Shown here: positions 8,434 to 17,094 of the stretch, piece by piece | How positions within the stretch are numbered: position 1 is the first letter of the stretch | How the letters are laid out: every line of letters begins with the position of its first letter | Assembly: GCF_023016525.1 (NCBI RefSeq) | Contig: NZ_JALKCG010000001.1 | Location: 1-64,000, forward strand | Length of the DNA stretch: 64,000 bases | Direction of reading: 5' to 3' | From: Ancylobacter koreensis | GTDB taxonomy: Bacteria > Pseudomonadota > Alphaproteobacteria > Rhizobiales > Xanthobacteraceae | The notes under the pieces: model-generated | What the model saw: the letters and a program-made list of their open reading frames with translations, nothing else | Databases searched by the model: none | Told to the model about the DNA's origin: nothing | Made by a program: the position numbers and the translations under genes

Positions 8434-9585
8434 TCAGCGCTCCGCCCTTGTTAGCAGGTTCCGATACACTTCCTCGATGCTCCGGCACATGTTCTCCACC
8501 TGCCAGCTATCGAGATCGGTTGCACGAGCCCCCTGCGTCAGTCTCTGCCGGACAACTTCGTTCTCAATCAGCTCTATGGCCGCCTGAGCGGCAGCCTCCA
8601 TATCGTCGGCTGGCGTGACGATGCCATTCCACCCATGTCGGACCACAACCTCAATCCCCGGGAGATCAGACACGATGCAGGGTCGTCCGCCGGCAAGATA
8701 CTGCATGATCACACGCGGCAAGCCTTCGCGGGTGGAAGTCAGCATGCAGAAATCGGCCAGCGCGATGAGATTTTGCGGATCGGTACGATAGCCGAGAAGC
8801 AGCGCGTTCCTTTCCAGTCCAAGCTCGCGAATGACGGATTCGACGGCCTCCCGGTGCGGCCCCTCTCCAGGCATGAGGAGCCGCACGCCCGGATGACGGG
8901 CGACGACGGCGGGAAATGCCCGCAGGAACTCGCAATGGCGCTTGCGCGGCTCGAGCGCGGCCATCATCAGGATGACCGGCGGGCGCGGCTCGTTTTCGGC
9001 GAGCCCGAGAATATCCCGCCACTCCTCCGGCGCATGGCCGGCACGAAACCGGCCAAGATCGAAGCCGGAAGGGATGACGTGGTGCCGATCTGCCGTGCCG
9101 ACGCCGGCATTGACGCATGCCGCCTTCATGGCCGGTGAAACATCGATGAAGGCGTCGGTTACGGCACCGGCCGCGCGCTCGGCCGCGAGATAGACCAGGC
9201 GCTGCAGCGTGCCGACATTCATGAACGGCACGATATGGACGCCATGCACGATATGCCGGACGCCCGCCGCCTTCGCCGCGAACCGGCCGAGAACCCCGGC
9301 CTTGCTTTGATGCGTGTGAACGATGTCGGGCCGAAGCTGCGAGAACAGACGCTTCATGGCCCGGAAGGCTGCCACGTCCTTCCCCGGGTTCAGCGGGTGA
9401 ACCAGACTGTCCACCCTCACCAGTTTCAACCCTGCAATCGGATTTTTATAGTAGGATTCATCGTACTCATTGCCATGGATCAGGTAGACCTCGTGCCCAC
9501 CCGCGATCTGGGCGCTACAGGACGCCAGGGTATTTTCTTCCGAGCCCGCCCGTAGAAGCCGCGTCAGCACGTGAACGATACGCAT
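8434..9585 (-). CDS. Glycosyltransferase family 4
   Basis: A 383-residue GT-B glycosyltransferase. Its N-terminus MRIVHVLTRLLRAGSEENTL carries the donor loop. PDIVHTHQSKAGVLGRFAAK near 90 and HVIPSGFDLGRF near 170 are typical of family 4. In the C-terminal lobe ALEPRKRH is followed by TSTREGLPRVIMQYLAGGRP near 286, the nucleotide-sugar site with the conserved Glu. Resemblance is to lipid-carrier N-acetylgalactosaminyl and related transferases. It sits upstream of the GT2 gene on the same strand, separated by 94 bases, and downstream of the epimerase gene. Confidence 0.87.
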   Translation of the reverse strand: MRIVHVLTRLLRAGSEENTLASCSAQIAGGHEVYLIHGNEYDESYYKNPIAGLKLVRVDSLVHPLNPGKDVAAFRAMKRLFSQLRPDIVHTHQSKAGVLGRFAAKAAGVRHIVHGVHIVPFMNVGTLQRLVYLAAERAAGAVTDAFIDVSPAMKAACVNAGVGTADRHHVIPSGFDLGRFRAGHAPEEWRDILGLAENEPRPPVILMMAALEPRKRHCEFLRAFPAVVARHPGVRLLMPGEGPHREAVESVIRELGLERNALLLGYRTDPQNLIALADFCMLTSTREGLPRVIMQYLAGGRPCIVSDLPGIEVVVRHGWNGIVTPADDMEAAAQAAIELIENEVVRQRLTQGARATDLDSWQVENMCRSIEEVYRNLLTRAER

Positions 9586-9735
9586 GAATTCTACCCAGCG
9601 GACGACAGCCGTAACAACGATGGAATAAAGCGGCGAAAGAAGTTCACGGCCGAGACCCGCATGACAGCGCCACCGCCGAAATGGACAGCCGCCGATGCGA
9701 AGTAAGGGTATGCACGATGATCAGCCCGCGCGCGC

Positions 9736-10716
9736 TCACCGATAAGTTCCGCCCGTCTTTTGTCCCCAATCCCTGAGGGCGCTTTCCACGTCGGTGCGGT
9801 ATCGATAGCCCGCCTCAACCAAGGCTGTCGGCAGCACGTTGGTTGAGCGCGCAAGCTTCAGGACCCGCTCCCTATTGATGGAAGTTCGCAGCCCGAGCTT
9901 GCCCAGTATCTCGAAGCCGAATGCCGCTGCAAGCATCAGGGGGAGAGGTACGACCCACCTCGGCGCGGCAAAGCCCGCGGCGCGCACGAAGGCATTGCAG
10001 ATATGCTCCGATGTCGTGCGCTCGGGATAGGAGAAGTTGTAAGTGAACGTGCGGCGATTGAGATCGCGGGCAAACTCCATGGAGTCGACGAGTTCCTCCA
10101 CATAGCCGCACGACTTGATCGTCTCGCGGCGTCCCGGATAGACGAAACGTTTGCGGGCGAGCAGCGAAGCGAGCTTGGTGAAGTTGCCGCCTTCGCCGGG
10201 CCCGAAAATGACGGCGGGCCTGACGATCACCAGCTGGCGATCGCTCCCGTTCTCGACCCAGCTGCGATGAATTCCCTCGGCCTGGAACTTCGACCGGCCA
10301 TAGGCGGAGACAGGGGCCGGCGGCGTGCCCTCATCCACTGGCTCCTCGCTCGGGCCGTAAACCGAAATCGAGGCGGTGAACAGCAGAAACGTCGTACCTA
10401 TCCGTGACGCGAAATCGCAGACATGGCTGGCACCGAGAACGTTCGTCCAGAAATATTCCCAGTCTTCATGTCCGGGCGTGGTATGTATCGCAGCCAGATT
10501 ATAGATTTCCGCTCCGGACAGATCGCCGTCGAGCGAGATCGGCTCCCGCACGTCGCCGGTTACATACTCCACCCCGGCGACGGGGGCCTTGGCAGCGCGG
10601 ATGTCATAGGAGATGACACGCCCGTAGCGACCCGTATGGGCGAGACGTTCCAGCAGATGGGTGCCGATAAACCCGGCTCCCCCGAACACGATCACAGCCG
10701 AACGTCGAGCACTCAT
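9736..10716 (-). CDS. NAD-dependent epimerase/dehydratase
   Basis: A 326-residue extended SDR. I chose the ATG at 10716 because the Rossmann glycine motif VFGGAGFIGTHLLERL begins about ten residues later and AGGAC lies upstream. An upstream in-frame start at 10815 would add a Cys-rich stretch unlike the family. The catalytic YGRSK (YxxxK) is near 145 and the TASISVYGPSE segment supplies the Ser/Thr. AAIHTTPGHEDWEYFWTNVLG replaces the usual NVxGT region. It likely makes or modifies a nucleotide sugar used by the neighbouring transferases; the substrate is open. Confidence 0.86.
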   Translation of the reverse strand: MSARRSAVIVFGGAGFIGTHLLERLAHTGRYGRVISYDIRAAKAPVAGVEYVTGDVREPISLDGDLSGAEIYNLAAIHTTPGHEDWEYFWTNVLGASHVCDFASRIGTTFLLFTASISVYGPSEEPVDEGTPPAPVSAYGRSKFQAEGIHRSWVENGSDRQLVIVRPAVIFGPGEGGNFTKLASLLARKRFVYPGRRETIKSCGYVEELVDSMEFARDLNRRTFTYNFSYPERTTSEHICNAFVRAAGFAAPRWVVPLPLMLAAAFGFEILGKLGLRTSINRERVLKLARSTNVLPTALVEAGYRYRTDVESALRDWGQKTGGTYR

Positions 10717-10798
10717 AACCACGTCCTGTAAGACCCCTATGCGTTCTGCACACGGCCCTGTTCCCCATCGCATCCATGGTTGCGCACAGCAGGGCCGG

Positions 10799-12172
10799 TT
10801 ACACGGGCTGTCCATCCACCCGCGCGCTGCCGGGCGGTGGCGTCATCAGGGCGCAGCAGAGGGCGAAATAGGCGAACAGCGTCGCGGTGCGCAACGGATA
10901 ATCGACGAAGGAATGGATCAGCAACAGCAGCACGGCAAGCGACGCGCAGCGGGGCAGCAGGAGGCGCACCGGTGCCGCTCCGTCCGGCGGTCGCAACCAA
11001 AGGCGGAAGCCGCGCAACATGAACCACGCGAGAAACAGGACCATCAGCAGGATGCCCGCCGCGCCCGCCTCAAGCGGGAACTCCAGCCAGTCATTGTGCG
11101 CGCGGTTGACATAACCCGGCCGAAGATCGTCAAGGCGTTCATAGGCGGGGTAGACGGCGGTGAAGCTGGCGAGCCCGGTGCCCGTGGGCAGCGCGTCGCC
11201 GACGAGTTCCAAGCTCCTGGCGTTCAGCTTGAGGCGGATCTGGTCGACGATGCCGTCATCGAAACGATGGAGGAACCGCTCCGCGCCGATCTGGCCGACA
11301 AGGAGCAGGACGCCGGCGACGGCTGCGAAGGCGATCCAGCGCACGCGCCGAAAGTTGCCGCGCCGGCCGGTCAATATGGTGAGGATCGAGGGTGAGATCG
11401 CGACGATCACCCCGGCCACCAGAACGGTGAGCAGGATGCCGGCGCGCGAGCGCGCCAGCGCGATGCCCCCGAGCAGCAAGACCAGAAGCCCGAAGGTGGT
11501 GACGAGCCAGACCAGCTTACGCTGCTGCGGCACACGCGCCGCCAGCACGCCCTCTCCCCGCGCGACACACCACGCCGCGCCGAGCGTGAGCGTGACATAG
11601 AGCAGCGCGGAGAAATGATTGCGGTTGGCGAAGAAGCCGACCGCCTCGACCCGGTGTCCGAACTCGAAGAAGCGCAGCGGGCTTTGCGGCCCCTGCGAGA
11701 CCTGGACGACGCCGAGCGCCAGCGCCAGCAGGCTGAAGAACACCGCCCAGCCAATGAGGCGCAGGCGCTGCTCGCCGCCCAGAAGCCCGACCAGCAGGAA
11801 CAGCGCCAGCGGCGGCAGCACGGCCGGCAACGCGGCAAGGCTCGCCGCCGGATCGACCGACGAGCTTCCGGTCCACGCCGCGTCGAGGGGGGGGCCGCCG
11901 GCCGCGACGATCTGCCGGGAGATCCCCGCCCAGCCGGGCGCGCCGAACAGCGGAACAAACTGTGCAAGGCCGATGGCGAGGGCGACGACGATCATGCCGA
12001 CACCGAGAATGAGTTCCGGGGACGGGGCCCGGCTCCGCGCTACCGAGCTCAGCCGATCGATCCACAGCCAGATTCCCAGCATGAGGAAGGGAACCGAGAG
12101 GAACTGCAGGATGACGTCGGACAGGTAGCCGGCCGTCGTGGCCCCGCCGAGAACGATGTTCGCAAAAAGCAA
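10799..12172 (-). CDS. O-antigen ligase / polymerase family membrane protein
   Basis: A 457-residue protein with about 11-12 membrane segments and the Wzy_C/WaaL signature: a periplasmic loop with FGHRVEAVGFFANRNHFSALL near 170-190 and, after a further periplasmic stretch, HNDWLEFPLEAGAAG near 360. Enzymes of this family join or polymerise polysaccharide at undecaprenyl-pyrophosphate on the outer face of the inner membrane. It is the second polymerase/ligase-like protein in this locus, the other being the AT-rich gene at 6184-7236. It lies directly downstream of the FecR-like gene on the same strand. Confidence 0.87.
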   Translation of the reverse strand: MLFANIVLGGATTAGYLSDVILQFLSVPFLMLGIWLWIDRLSSVARSRAPSPELILGVGMIVVALAIGLAQFVPLFGAPGWAGISRQIVAAGGPPLDAAWTGSSSVDPAASLAALPAVLPPLALFLLVGLLGGEQRLRLIGWAVFFSLLALALGVVQVSQGPQSPLRFFEFGHRVEAVGFFANRNHFSALLYVTLTLGAAWCVARGEGVLAARVPQQRKLVWLVTTFGLLVLLLGGIALARSRAGILLTVLVAGVIVAISPSILTILTGRRGNFRRVRWIAFAAVAGVLLLVGQIGAERFLHRFDDGIVDQIRLKLNARSLELVGDALPTGTGLASFTAVYPAYERLDDLRPGYVNRAHNDWLEFPLEAGAAGILLMVLFLAWFMLRGFRLWLRPPDGAAPVRLLLPRCASLAVLLLLIHSFVDYPLRTATLFAYFALCCALMTPPPGSARVDGQPV

Positions 12173-12240
12173 AAGGACCGACGCTGGAAACGCCGGCCCT
12201 ATGTCGAAATGGGATTTCTGAAACAGCTTGAACGTCCCGC

Positions 12241-12660
12241 TCAGGGGCTGATCGGAATGAACGGCACCTTCTTGTCATCCGAATCGGAAACCAGCACCGC
12301 CGCCGTGATGCCGCCTGCGATCACCGTCGTGGTGACGATCAGCCCGGTAGGATCCTCGGTAAGGGTCAGGCCGCAGCCCGGAATCTTGAGGGTCTCGGTG
12401 GTGGAGCCGGGGACGGTCACCGTCCGGTCACTGCCGAAGTCGACGACGGCACTGCCCGACCCCTGCACGGCAACCTTGTCGCCACTCTTCAGCGAGGTAC
12501 CCACCGTGCCGGGAACGAAGCCATTCCCCTTGTCGACCACAACCGTGCCGGCTACTTCGGTCAAGGTTCCGGCCGTCTGGCAGACATCCGCCCGAGCGGC
12601 GCCCGCAAAGCCCAGCATTACCAAACCACAGGTAGCGACTACCGTTCCCGCGCGATACAT
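12241..12660 (-). CDS. Small secreted FecR-like domain protein
   Basis: A 139-residue protein. The start at 12660 gives a standard signal peptide (MYRAGTVVATCGLVM, then GFAGAARAD with cleavage after ARA). An in-frame ATG at 12684 would place charged residues before it. The mature part has the beta-rich pattern GTVVVDKGNGF, KSGDKVAVQGSGSAVVDFGS and TVTVPGST, like FecR-type periplasmic domains. A hydrophobic stretch (GLIVTTTVIAGGITAAVLV) near residues 105-125 may anchor it in the membrane. It is co-directional with the O-antigen-ligase-like gene 68 bases downstream, so a role in sensing or anchoring the polymer is possible but unproven. Confidence 0.68.
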   Translation of the reverse strand: MYRAGTVVATCGLVMLGFAGAARADVCQTAGTLTEVAGTVVVDKGNGFVPGTVGTSLKSGDKVAVQGSGSAVVDFGSDRTVTVPGSTTETLKIPGCGLTLTEDPTGLIVTTTVIAGGITAAVLVSDSDDKKVPFIPISP

Positions 12661-12684
12661 CGGCCCCTCAACAAATTTCAGCAC

Positions 12685-13102
12685 GCGCTGCCCAACGCAT
12701 TCCGAAGGCTAAATTCCAGCTTCTTTGTAACCACACTTCCTTCCCGGGGGTCAAGGATCGAATGGCCGACAACGGCATCCGGATACAGATCATCCGCTCC
12801 GACAGACCTTCTCGTCGCCGCCGCGACCAAAATGCAACAGCAGAAAAAACGTGCAAAATCGCCGATCCGCGCAGAGATGAACCATCCGTTAACATAAATG
12901 CACTTCATTCGATAAATAGTTCCGCGGCCGAGGGCGCGGGTTCCAGGATGTCATATCCTCTTGCTTCACGGTAAGTCCGCGCCGATAAGCTCAAGGACGA
13001 CCACGTGCCCGGTAATGGCGGTCGCGATTCGGGAGCGGATCGACAACGCCGGAGCAAACGGCGCGGCGGCGACGGGCCTGCCAACCATATCGAACACAAC
13101 GA
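12685..13102. promoter_or_regulatory. Divergent intergenic region of the two polysaccharide operons
   Basis: This region separates the minus-strand genes (FecR-like, ligase) from the plus-strand cpsB-wza-wzc operon. The part near 12,830-12,920 is AT-richer than its surroundings (AGAAAAAACGTGCAAAATCG and CATCCGTTAACATAAATGC), as expected for promoters. I see no gene and cannot assign individual promoter boxes with confidence. Confidence 0.45.
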
Positions 13103-13948
13103 ATGATCGACCTGCACAGCCATATTCTTCCCGGCATAGATGACGGCGCACCCGACATGCGGACGTCGCTGGAGATGGCGCGGATGCAGGTCGAGCAGGG
13201 CGTGCGGATCGCCGCCTGCACGCCGCATATTCTTCCCGGCGTTTTCCACAATTCCGGCGCGCAGATCCGCGGCGCCGTGGCACGGCTGCAAGCGGCCCTC
13301 GACGAAGCGGGCATCGCGCTCAGGCTGGTCACCGGCGCCGACAACCATGTCGTTCCCGGCTTCGCCGAGGGGCTGCGCCAGGGGCATCTGCTCACGCTGG
13401 GCGACACGCGCTACGTGCTGGTCGAGCCGCCCCACAATCTGGCGCCCGCACGCCTCGACGAACTGGTCTTCTCCATCCTGCTCGCGAATTACGTGCCGAT
13501 CATCACCCATCCAGAACGGCTGCGCTGGGTGGAGGACAAGTACGAATTGATCGAAAGCCTGGCCGCGCGTGGTGTCTGGATGCAGGTGACCTCGGGATCG
13601 CTTACGGGCAGGTTCGGCCGCCGGCCCAAATATTGGGCCGAGAGAATGATCGGCGAAGGAATTATTCATATCCTGGCAAGCGACGCGCATGATACTGTCA
13701 AGCGGCCGCCGGATCTTGCGGAAGGATGGCGGGCGGCGGAACGCCTGGTCGGCCGGGCGGAGGCAGACCGATTGGTCTTCGGGCGCCCACGGGATATCAT
13801 TCTGGATAAACCGGCCGCAGAATGCGCGCCTATAGAAGTGGAAAGGTTCGATGGGGCTTGGCAGGACGATGGCGGCGATGGCCATGCGCGGGGCGGCGCT
13901 GGTGGCGGCGGTCTTCGTGGCCGGCTGCGTCGCCTCCTCGGGCGGTAA
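13103..13948 (+). CDS. CpsB/YwqE-type PHP tyrosine phosphatase
   Basis: A 281-residue metal-dependent PHP-fold phosphatase. The N-terminal DLHSHILPGIDDG (residues 3-15) and the ACTPHILPGVF segment near 39 supply His ligands. ADNHVVPG near 78, ITHPERL near 134 and ASDAHD near 193 complete the trinuclear metal site. It should remove phosphate from the tyrosine-rich tail of the kinase encoded two genes downstream, cycling polymer assembly. Family members are better known in Firmicutes; many Gram-negatives use Wzb instead. Its C-terminus (Gly/Arg-rich, about 30 residues) is read through the first 98 bases of the next gene, so the overlap is unusually long. Confidence 0.88.
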   Translation: MIDLHSHILPGIDDGAPDMRTSLEMARMQVEQGVRIAACTPHILPGVFHNSGAQIRGAVARLQAALDEAGIALRLVTGADNHVVPGFAEGLRQGHLLTLGDTRYVLVEPPHNLAPARLDELVFSILLANYVPIITHPERLRWVEDKYELIESLAARGVWMQVTSGSLTGRFGRRPKYWAERMIGEGIIHILASDAHDTVKRPPDLAEGWRAAERLVGRAEADRLVFGRPRDIILDKPAAECAPIEVERFDGAWQDDGGDGHARGGAGGGGLRGRLRRLLGR

Positions 13949-14702
13949 CGACCCCGCCTTCACCACCGGCACCTCATCGGATCCCGCCTCGGTCAGCAGC
14001 TTCACCGAAACCCCCGCACCGGTCAGGTCTTCCTCGCGGACATCGCCCTCACTAGGCACCTCCATTCCGGTCGAGGCGGCTCCGGCCGGTCCCGCCGGCG
14101 CTGCCGCCGCCAGCGAGGCGAGCGCGGTGACGGCGGCCAGCACGCCGGGCAGCGAGGGCTACCGGGTCGGCCCGCTGGACGTGCTGTCGATCCAGGTCTT
14201 CAAGGTCGAGGACCTGACGCAGACGGTGCAGGTGTCCGAGAGCGGGCGCTTCGGTTTCCCGCTCGTCGGCGAGGTTCAGGCGGGCGGGCGCACCGTGAGC
14301 GAGATCGAGAAGGATCTCGCCGGCAAGCTCGAAAAGGACTATGTGCGCAATCCCCAGGTGACGGTGCTGGTGAAGGAGTACAACAGCCACCGCATCACCG
14401 TGGAAGGCGCCGTGAAGAAGCCGGGCGTGTTCCCCATGCAGGGGCCGATGTCCATGCTGCAGGCCATTGCCTCCGGCGGCGGTCTCGACGAGACCTCGGA
14501 CGGCACCGTGCTGCTGTTCCGCAAGGTCGAGGGCCGCACGGCGGTGGCGCGTTTCAGCATGAACGACGTGCGCGGGCAGCGCACCGAGGATCCCGCGCTG
14601 CAGGCGGGCGACATCGTCATGGTGCCGACCTCCGATATGAAGGTCGGGATGCGCTATATCCTCCAGGCCGTGCCGCTGGCGCGCATGTTCCTCCTTCTGT
14701 GA
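13851..14702 (+). CDS. Wza-like polysaccharide export lipoprotein
   Basis: A 283-residue outer-membrane export protein. A lipoprotein signal ends in VFVAGC with Cys26 as the lipidation site. A Ser/Pro/Ala-rich linker follows to about residue 100. The Poly_export domain starts at YRVGPLDVLSIQVFKVEDL and includes SESGRFGFPLVGEVQAGG. The SLBB domain is VEGAVKKPGVFPMQGPMSML, then QAIASGGGLDE near 185-210. It is shorter than E. coli Wza (about 380 residues). AAAGG lies just upstream of the ATG at 13851; ATG at 13869 is an alternative. It forms the exit channel that pairs with the co-polymerase encoded next. Confidence 0.9.
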   Translation: MGLGRTMAAMAMRGAALVAAVFVAGCVASSGGNDPAFTTGTSSDPASVSSFTETPAPVRSSSRTSPSLGTSIPVEAAPAGPAGAAAASEASAVTAASTPGSEGYRVGPLDVLSIQVFKVEDLTQTVQVSESGRFGFPLVGEVQAGGRTVSEIEKDLAGKLEKDYVRNPQVTVLVKEYNSHRITVEGAVKKPGVFPMQGPMSMLQAIASGGGLDETSDGTVLLFRKVEGRTAVARFSMNDVRGQRTEDPALQAGDIVMVPTSDMKVGMRYILQAVPLARMFLLL

Positions 14703-14745
14703 CGGCTCTGGCTGCGCTTTAAGGATATCGGGGTGGTGGCTTTTC

Positions 14746-17091
14746 ATGCGGGATGAAGGCTTGGAGGGAGATTCGGCCGGGGCACGCTCGCGGCAATTGC
14801 CCGCGATCGCGGAGAACCGCGCCGTATCGACCCGTACCGAAGGCGCCGGCTACGGGCCCGGCGGCTATCCCGTCACCGAGCCCATCTACGAATCGGAGCT
14901 GGCCGCGGCGCTGCACTATCTGATCGGCATCGCGTGGAAATGGCGGACCCTGATCCTCGGCACCGCCGGCGCCGCCTTCGTCGTCGGCGTGATCTACTGC
15001 TTCCTGGCGACGCCCCTCTATTCCGCCATCGTCCGCATCCAGATCGACCGAGAGCCTGGCAAGATCATCGACGGCGGCTCGACCTCACCCACCGAGCAGG
15101 GCGGCACCGAGTTCCAGAAGACCCAGTACGAGTTGCTGAAGAGCCGGGGCATGTCCGAGCGCGTTGTGGCGTCGCTGGCGCTCGACCAGGACCGTAACTT
15201 CTCCGTCCCCACGCCGGGATTGATCGGCAGCCTGCTCGGCATCTTCTCCGATACGTCGCAGGAGGCCGATACCGGGGCGGCACAGGAGCGCGCGCGGGCG
15301 GTGGCGGTAGGCCGTATCCAGCAGAATGTCGAAATACGCCCGATCACGGTCTCCCGCCTCGTGGACATCGAGTACACGGACCCGTCCTCGCAGCGAGCCG
15401 CCGCCATCGCCAACGCCTATGCGGACGCCTATGTCGCCTCGAACCTCGACAAGCGCTTCGAGGCGAGCTCCTACGCGAAGGTGTTCCTGGAAGACCAGAT
15501 CAAGCAGCTCAAGCTCCGGCTGGAGGAATCCGAGAAGGCGATGATTGCCTTCGCCGAGAGCGAGGACATGGTCGAGACCAGCGACAAGACCTCCATCGCC
15601 GAGAACAATCTCGCCGCCGCGAATGCCGCGCTCGGCCAATTGATCTCCAACCGGATCCGCGACGAGGAGACGTGGAAGCAGGTGGCGAACTCGACCGCGA
15701 TCAACCTGCCCCAGCTGCTCACCAACAATGTCATCGACGGCCTGCGCACCCAGCGCAACGAGCTCAAGCGCGACTATGAGGAGAAGCTGGAGACCTTCAA
15801 GCCGGGCTATCCGGCCATGGTCGAGATCTCCAAGAAGATCGCCGAGCTCGACCGCCAGCTCGCCACCGAGGTGAACACGATCCGCAGTTCGTTGAAAGCG
15901 GCCTATGAATCGTCGGCCAACCAGGAAGCGCAGATGCGCGCCCGGATCGACGAACTGCGCGCCGAGGTCATCGAGCTGCAGAAGAAGAACGTGCGCTACA
16001 ACATCTTGCAGCGGGAGGTGACGTCCAACCGAAACCTCTACAACGACCTTCTGCAGCGCTATAAGGAAGTCGACGTCGCCAGCGGCGTCGGAACCAACAA
16101 CGTCTTCATCGTCGACCGCGCCCTCGCCCCGCCCTCTCCCTCCTATCCGCGCACGCTGCTCATCCTCGCGGGCGCACTCGCAGTGGGACTGCTTGGCGGT
16201 TTCGGCGCTGCCAATCTCATCGAGCTGCTCGACGACCGCATCCGCAATCCCGAGGACGCGGAGAAGGCCACCGGCCTTCCGGTACTCGGTATCGTGCCGC
16301 GTTCGGAATTCGAGAACGGGCTTATGGCCGAACTCGCCGATCCGCGCTCGCCGGTCGCAGAAGCCTATCGCTCGCTGGCGACCTCGCTCCAGTTCTCGAC
16401 CGAATACGGTCTTCCCCGCACGCTGGTGCTCACCAGCGCCGGCGCGTCCGAAGGCAAGTCGACCACCGCCATCGCGCTGGCACGCCATTTCGCCGTGACC
16501 GGCAAGAAGGTCCTGCTCATCGACGCGGACCTGCGAAAGCCCTCGGTCCATGCCAAGATCGGCCTCGACAACGCCGTCGGCCTCTCCAATTGCCTGACCG
16601 GAATGGCCACGCTCGAAGAGGTGACCCAGCGGACGGAGATCCACAATCTGTTCTTCATCGCCTCGGGCCCGCTTCCTCCCAACGCGGCGGACATTCTCGG
16701 CGGAACACGGGTGTTCACGCTGATTTCCGTGGCGCTTGAGACCTATGACCTGGTGGTTTTCGACAGCCCGCCCATGCTCAGCATCGCCGATGCACAGCTG
16801 CTTGGCGCGGCGGCCCACGCGACGATCTTCGTCGCCGGCGCCGGCGACAGTCGTCGGGCGGTCGCCCGCAACGCGCTGCGCCGCCTCCAGCTCGCCCGCG
16901 CCCTGACGATCGGCCTCGTCCTCACCAAGTTCGACGCCCGCAGTTCGCGCTACGGCTATGGGTATGGTGCGTACGGCTATGGCTACGGCTATGGGCAGGA
17001 GCAGGACGGCGTCGGCTCGGGCGGGGTGAAGGCGCTGCTCCCGAAGTTAAAACGGCGCGATTCGAAGTCGAACGAGTCCGAGCTGGTATGA
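14746..17091 (+). CDS. Wzc/GumC-type polysaccharide co-polymerase with tyrosine kinase domain
   Basis: A 781-residue inner-membrane protein. A cytosolic N-terminus is followed by membrane helix 1 near 66-88, a Wzz-type periplasmic domain with long coiled coil to about 450, and helix 2 near 469-491. The BY-kinase domain has Walker A SAGASEGKST near 565, Walker A' VLLIDADLRKPS near 589 and Walker B YDLVVFDSPPML near 667. The tail has a tyrosine/glycine cluster (YGYGYGAYGYGYGYG, residues 736-750), the expected autophosphorylation zone and probable CpsB target. It controls chain length and export together with the Wza-like protein encoded upstream. Confidence 0.93.
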   Translation: MRDEGLEGDSAGARSRQLPAIAENRAVSTRTEGAGYGPGGYPVTEPIYESELAAALHYLIGIAWKWRTLILGTAGAAFVVGVIYCFLATPLYSAIVRIQIDREPGKIIDGGSTSPTEQGGTEFQKTQYELLKSRGMSERVVASLALDQDRNFSVPTPGLIGSLLGIFSDTSQEADTGAAQERARAVAVGRIQQNVEIRPITVSRLVDIEYTDPSSQRAAAIANAYADAYVASNLDKRFEASSYAKVFLEDQIKQLKLRLEESEKAMIAFAESEDMVETSDKTSIAENNLAAANAALGQLISNRIRDEETWKQVANSTAINLPQLLTNNVIDGLRTQRNELKRDYEEKLETFKPGYPAMVEISKKIAELDRQLATEVNTIRSSLKAAYESSANQEAQMRARIDELRAEVIELQKKNVRYNILQREVTSNRNLYNDLLQRYKEVDVASGVGTNNVFIVDRALAPPSPSYPRTLLILAGALAVGLLGGFGAANLIELLDDRIRNPEDAEKATGLPVLGIVPRSEFENGLMAELADPRSPVAEAYRSLATSLQFSTEYGLPRTLVLTSAGASEGKSTTAIALARHFAVTGKKVLLIDADLRKPSVHAKIGLDNAVGLSNCLTGMATLEEVTQRTEIHNLFFIASGPLPPNAADILGGTRVFTLISVALETYDLVVFDSPPMLSIADAQLLGAAAHATIFVAGAGDSRRAVARNALRRLQLARALTIGLVLTKFDARSSRYGYGYGAYGYGYGYGQEQDGVGSGGVKALLPKLKRRDSKSNESELV

Positions 17092-17094
17092 GCC

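Noticed and set aside
15085-16818. A 577-codon open frame antisense to the tyrosine-kinase gene
   Set aside because: No domain or start signal; the kinase on the plus strand is unambiguous.
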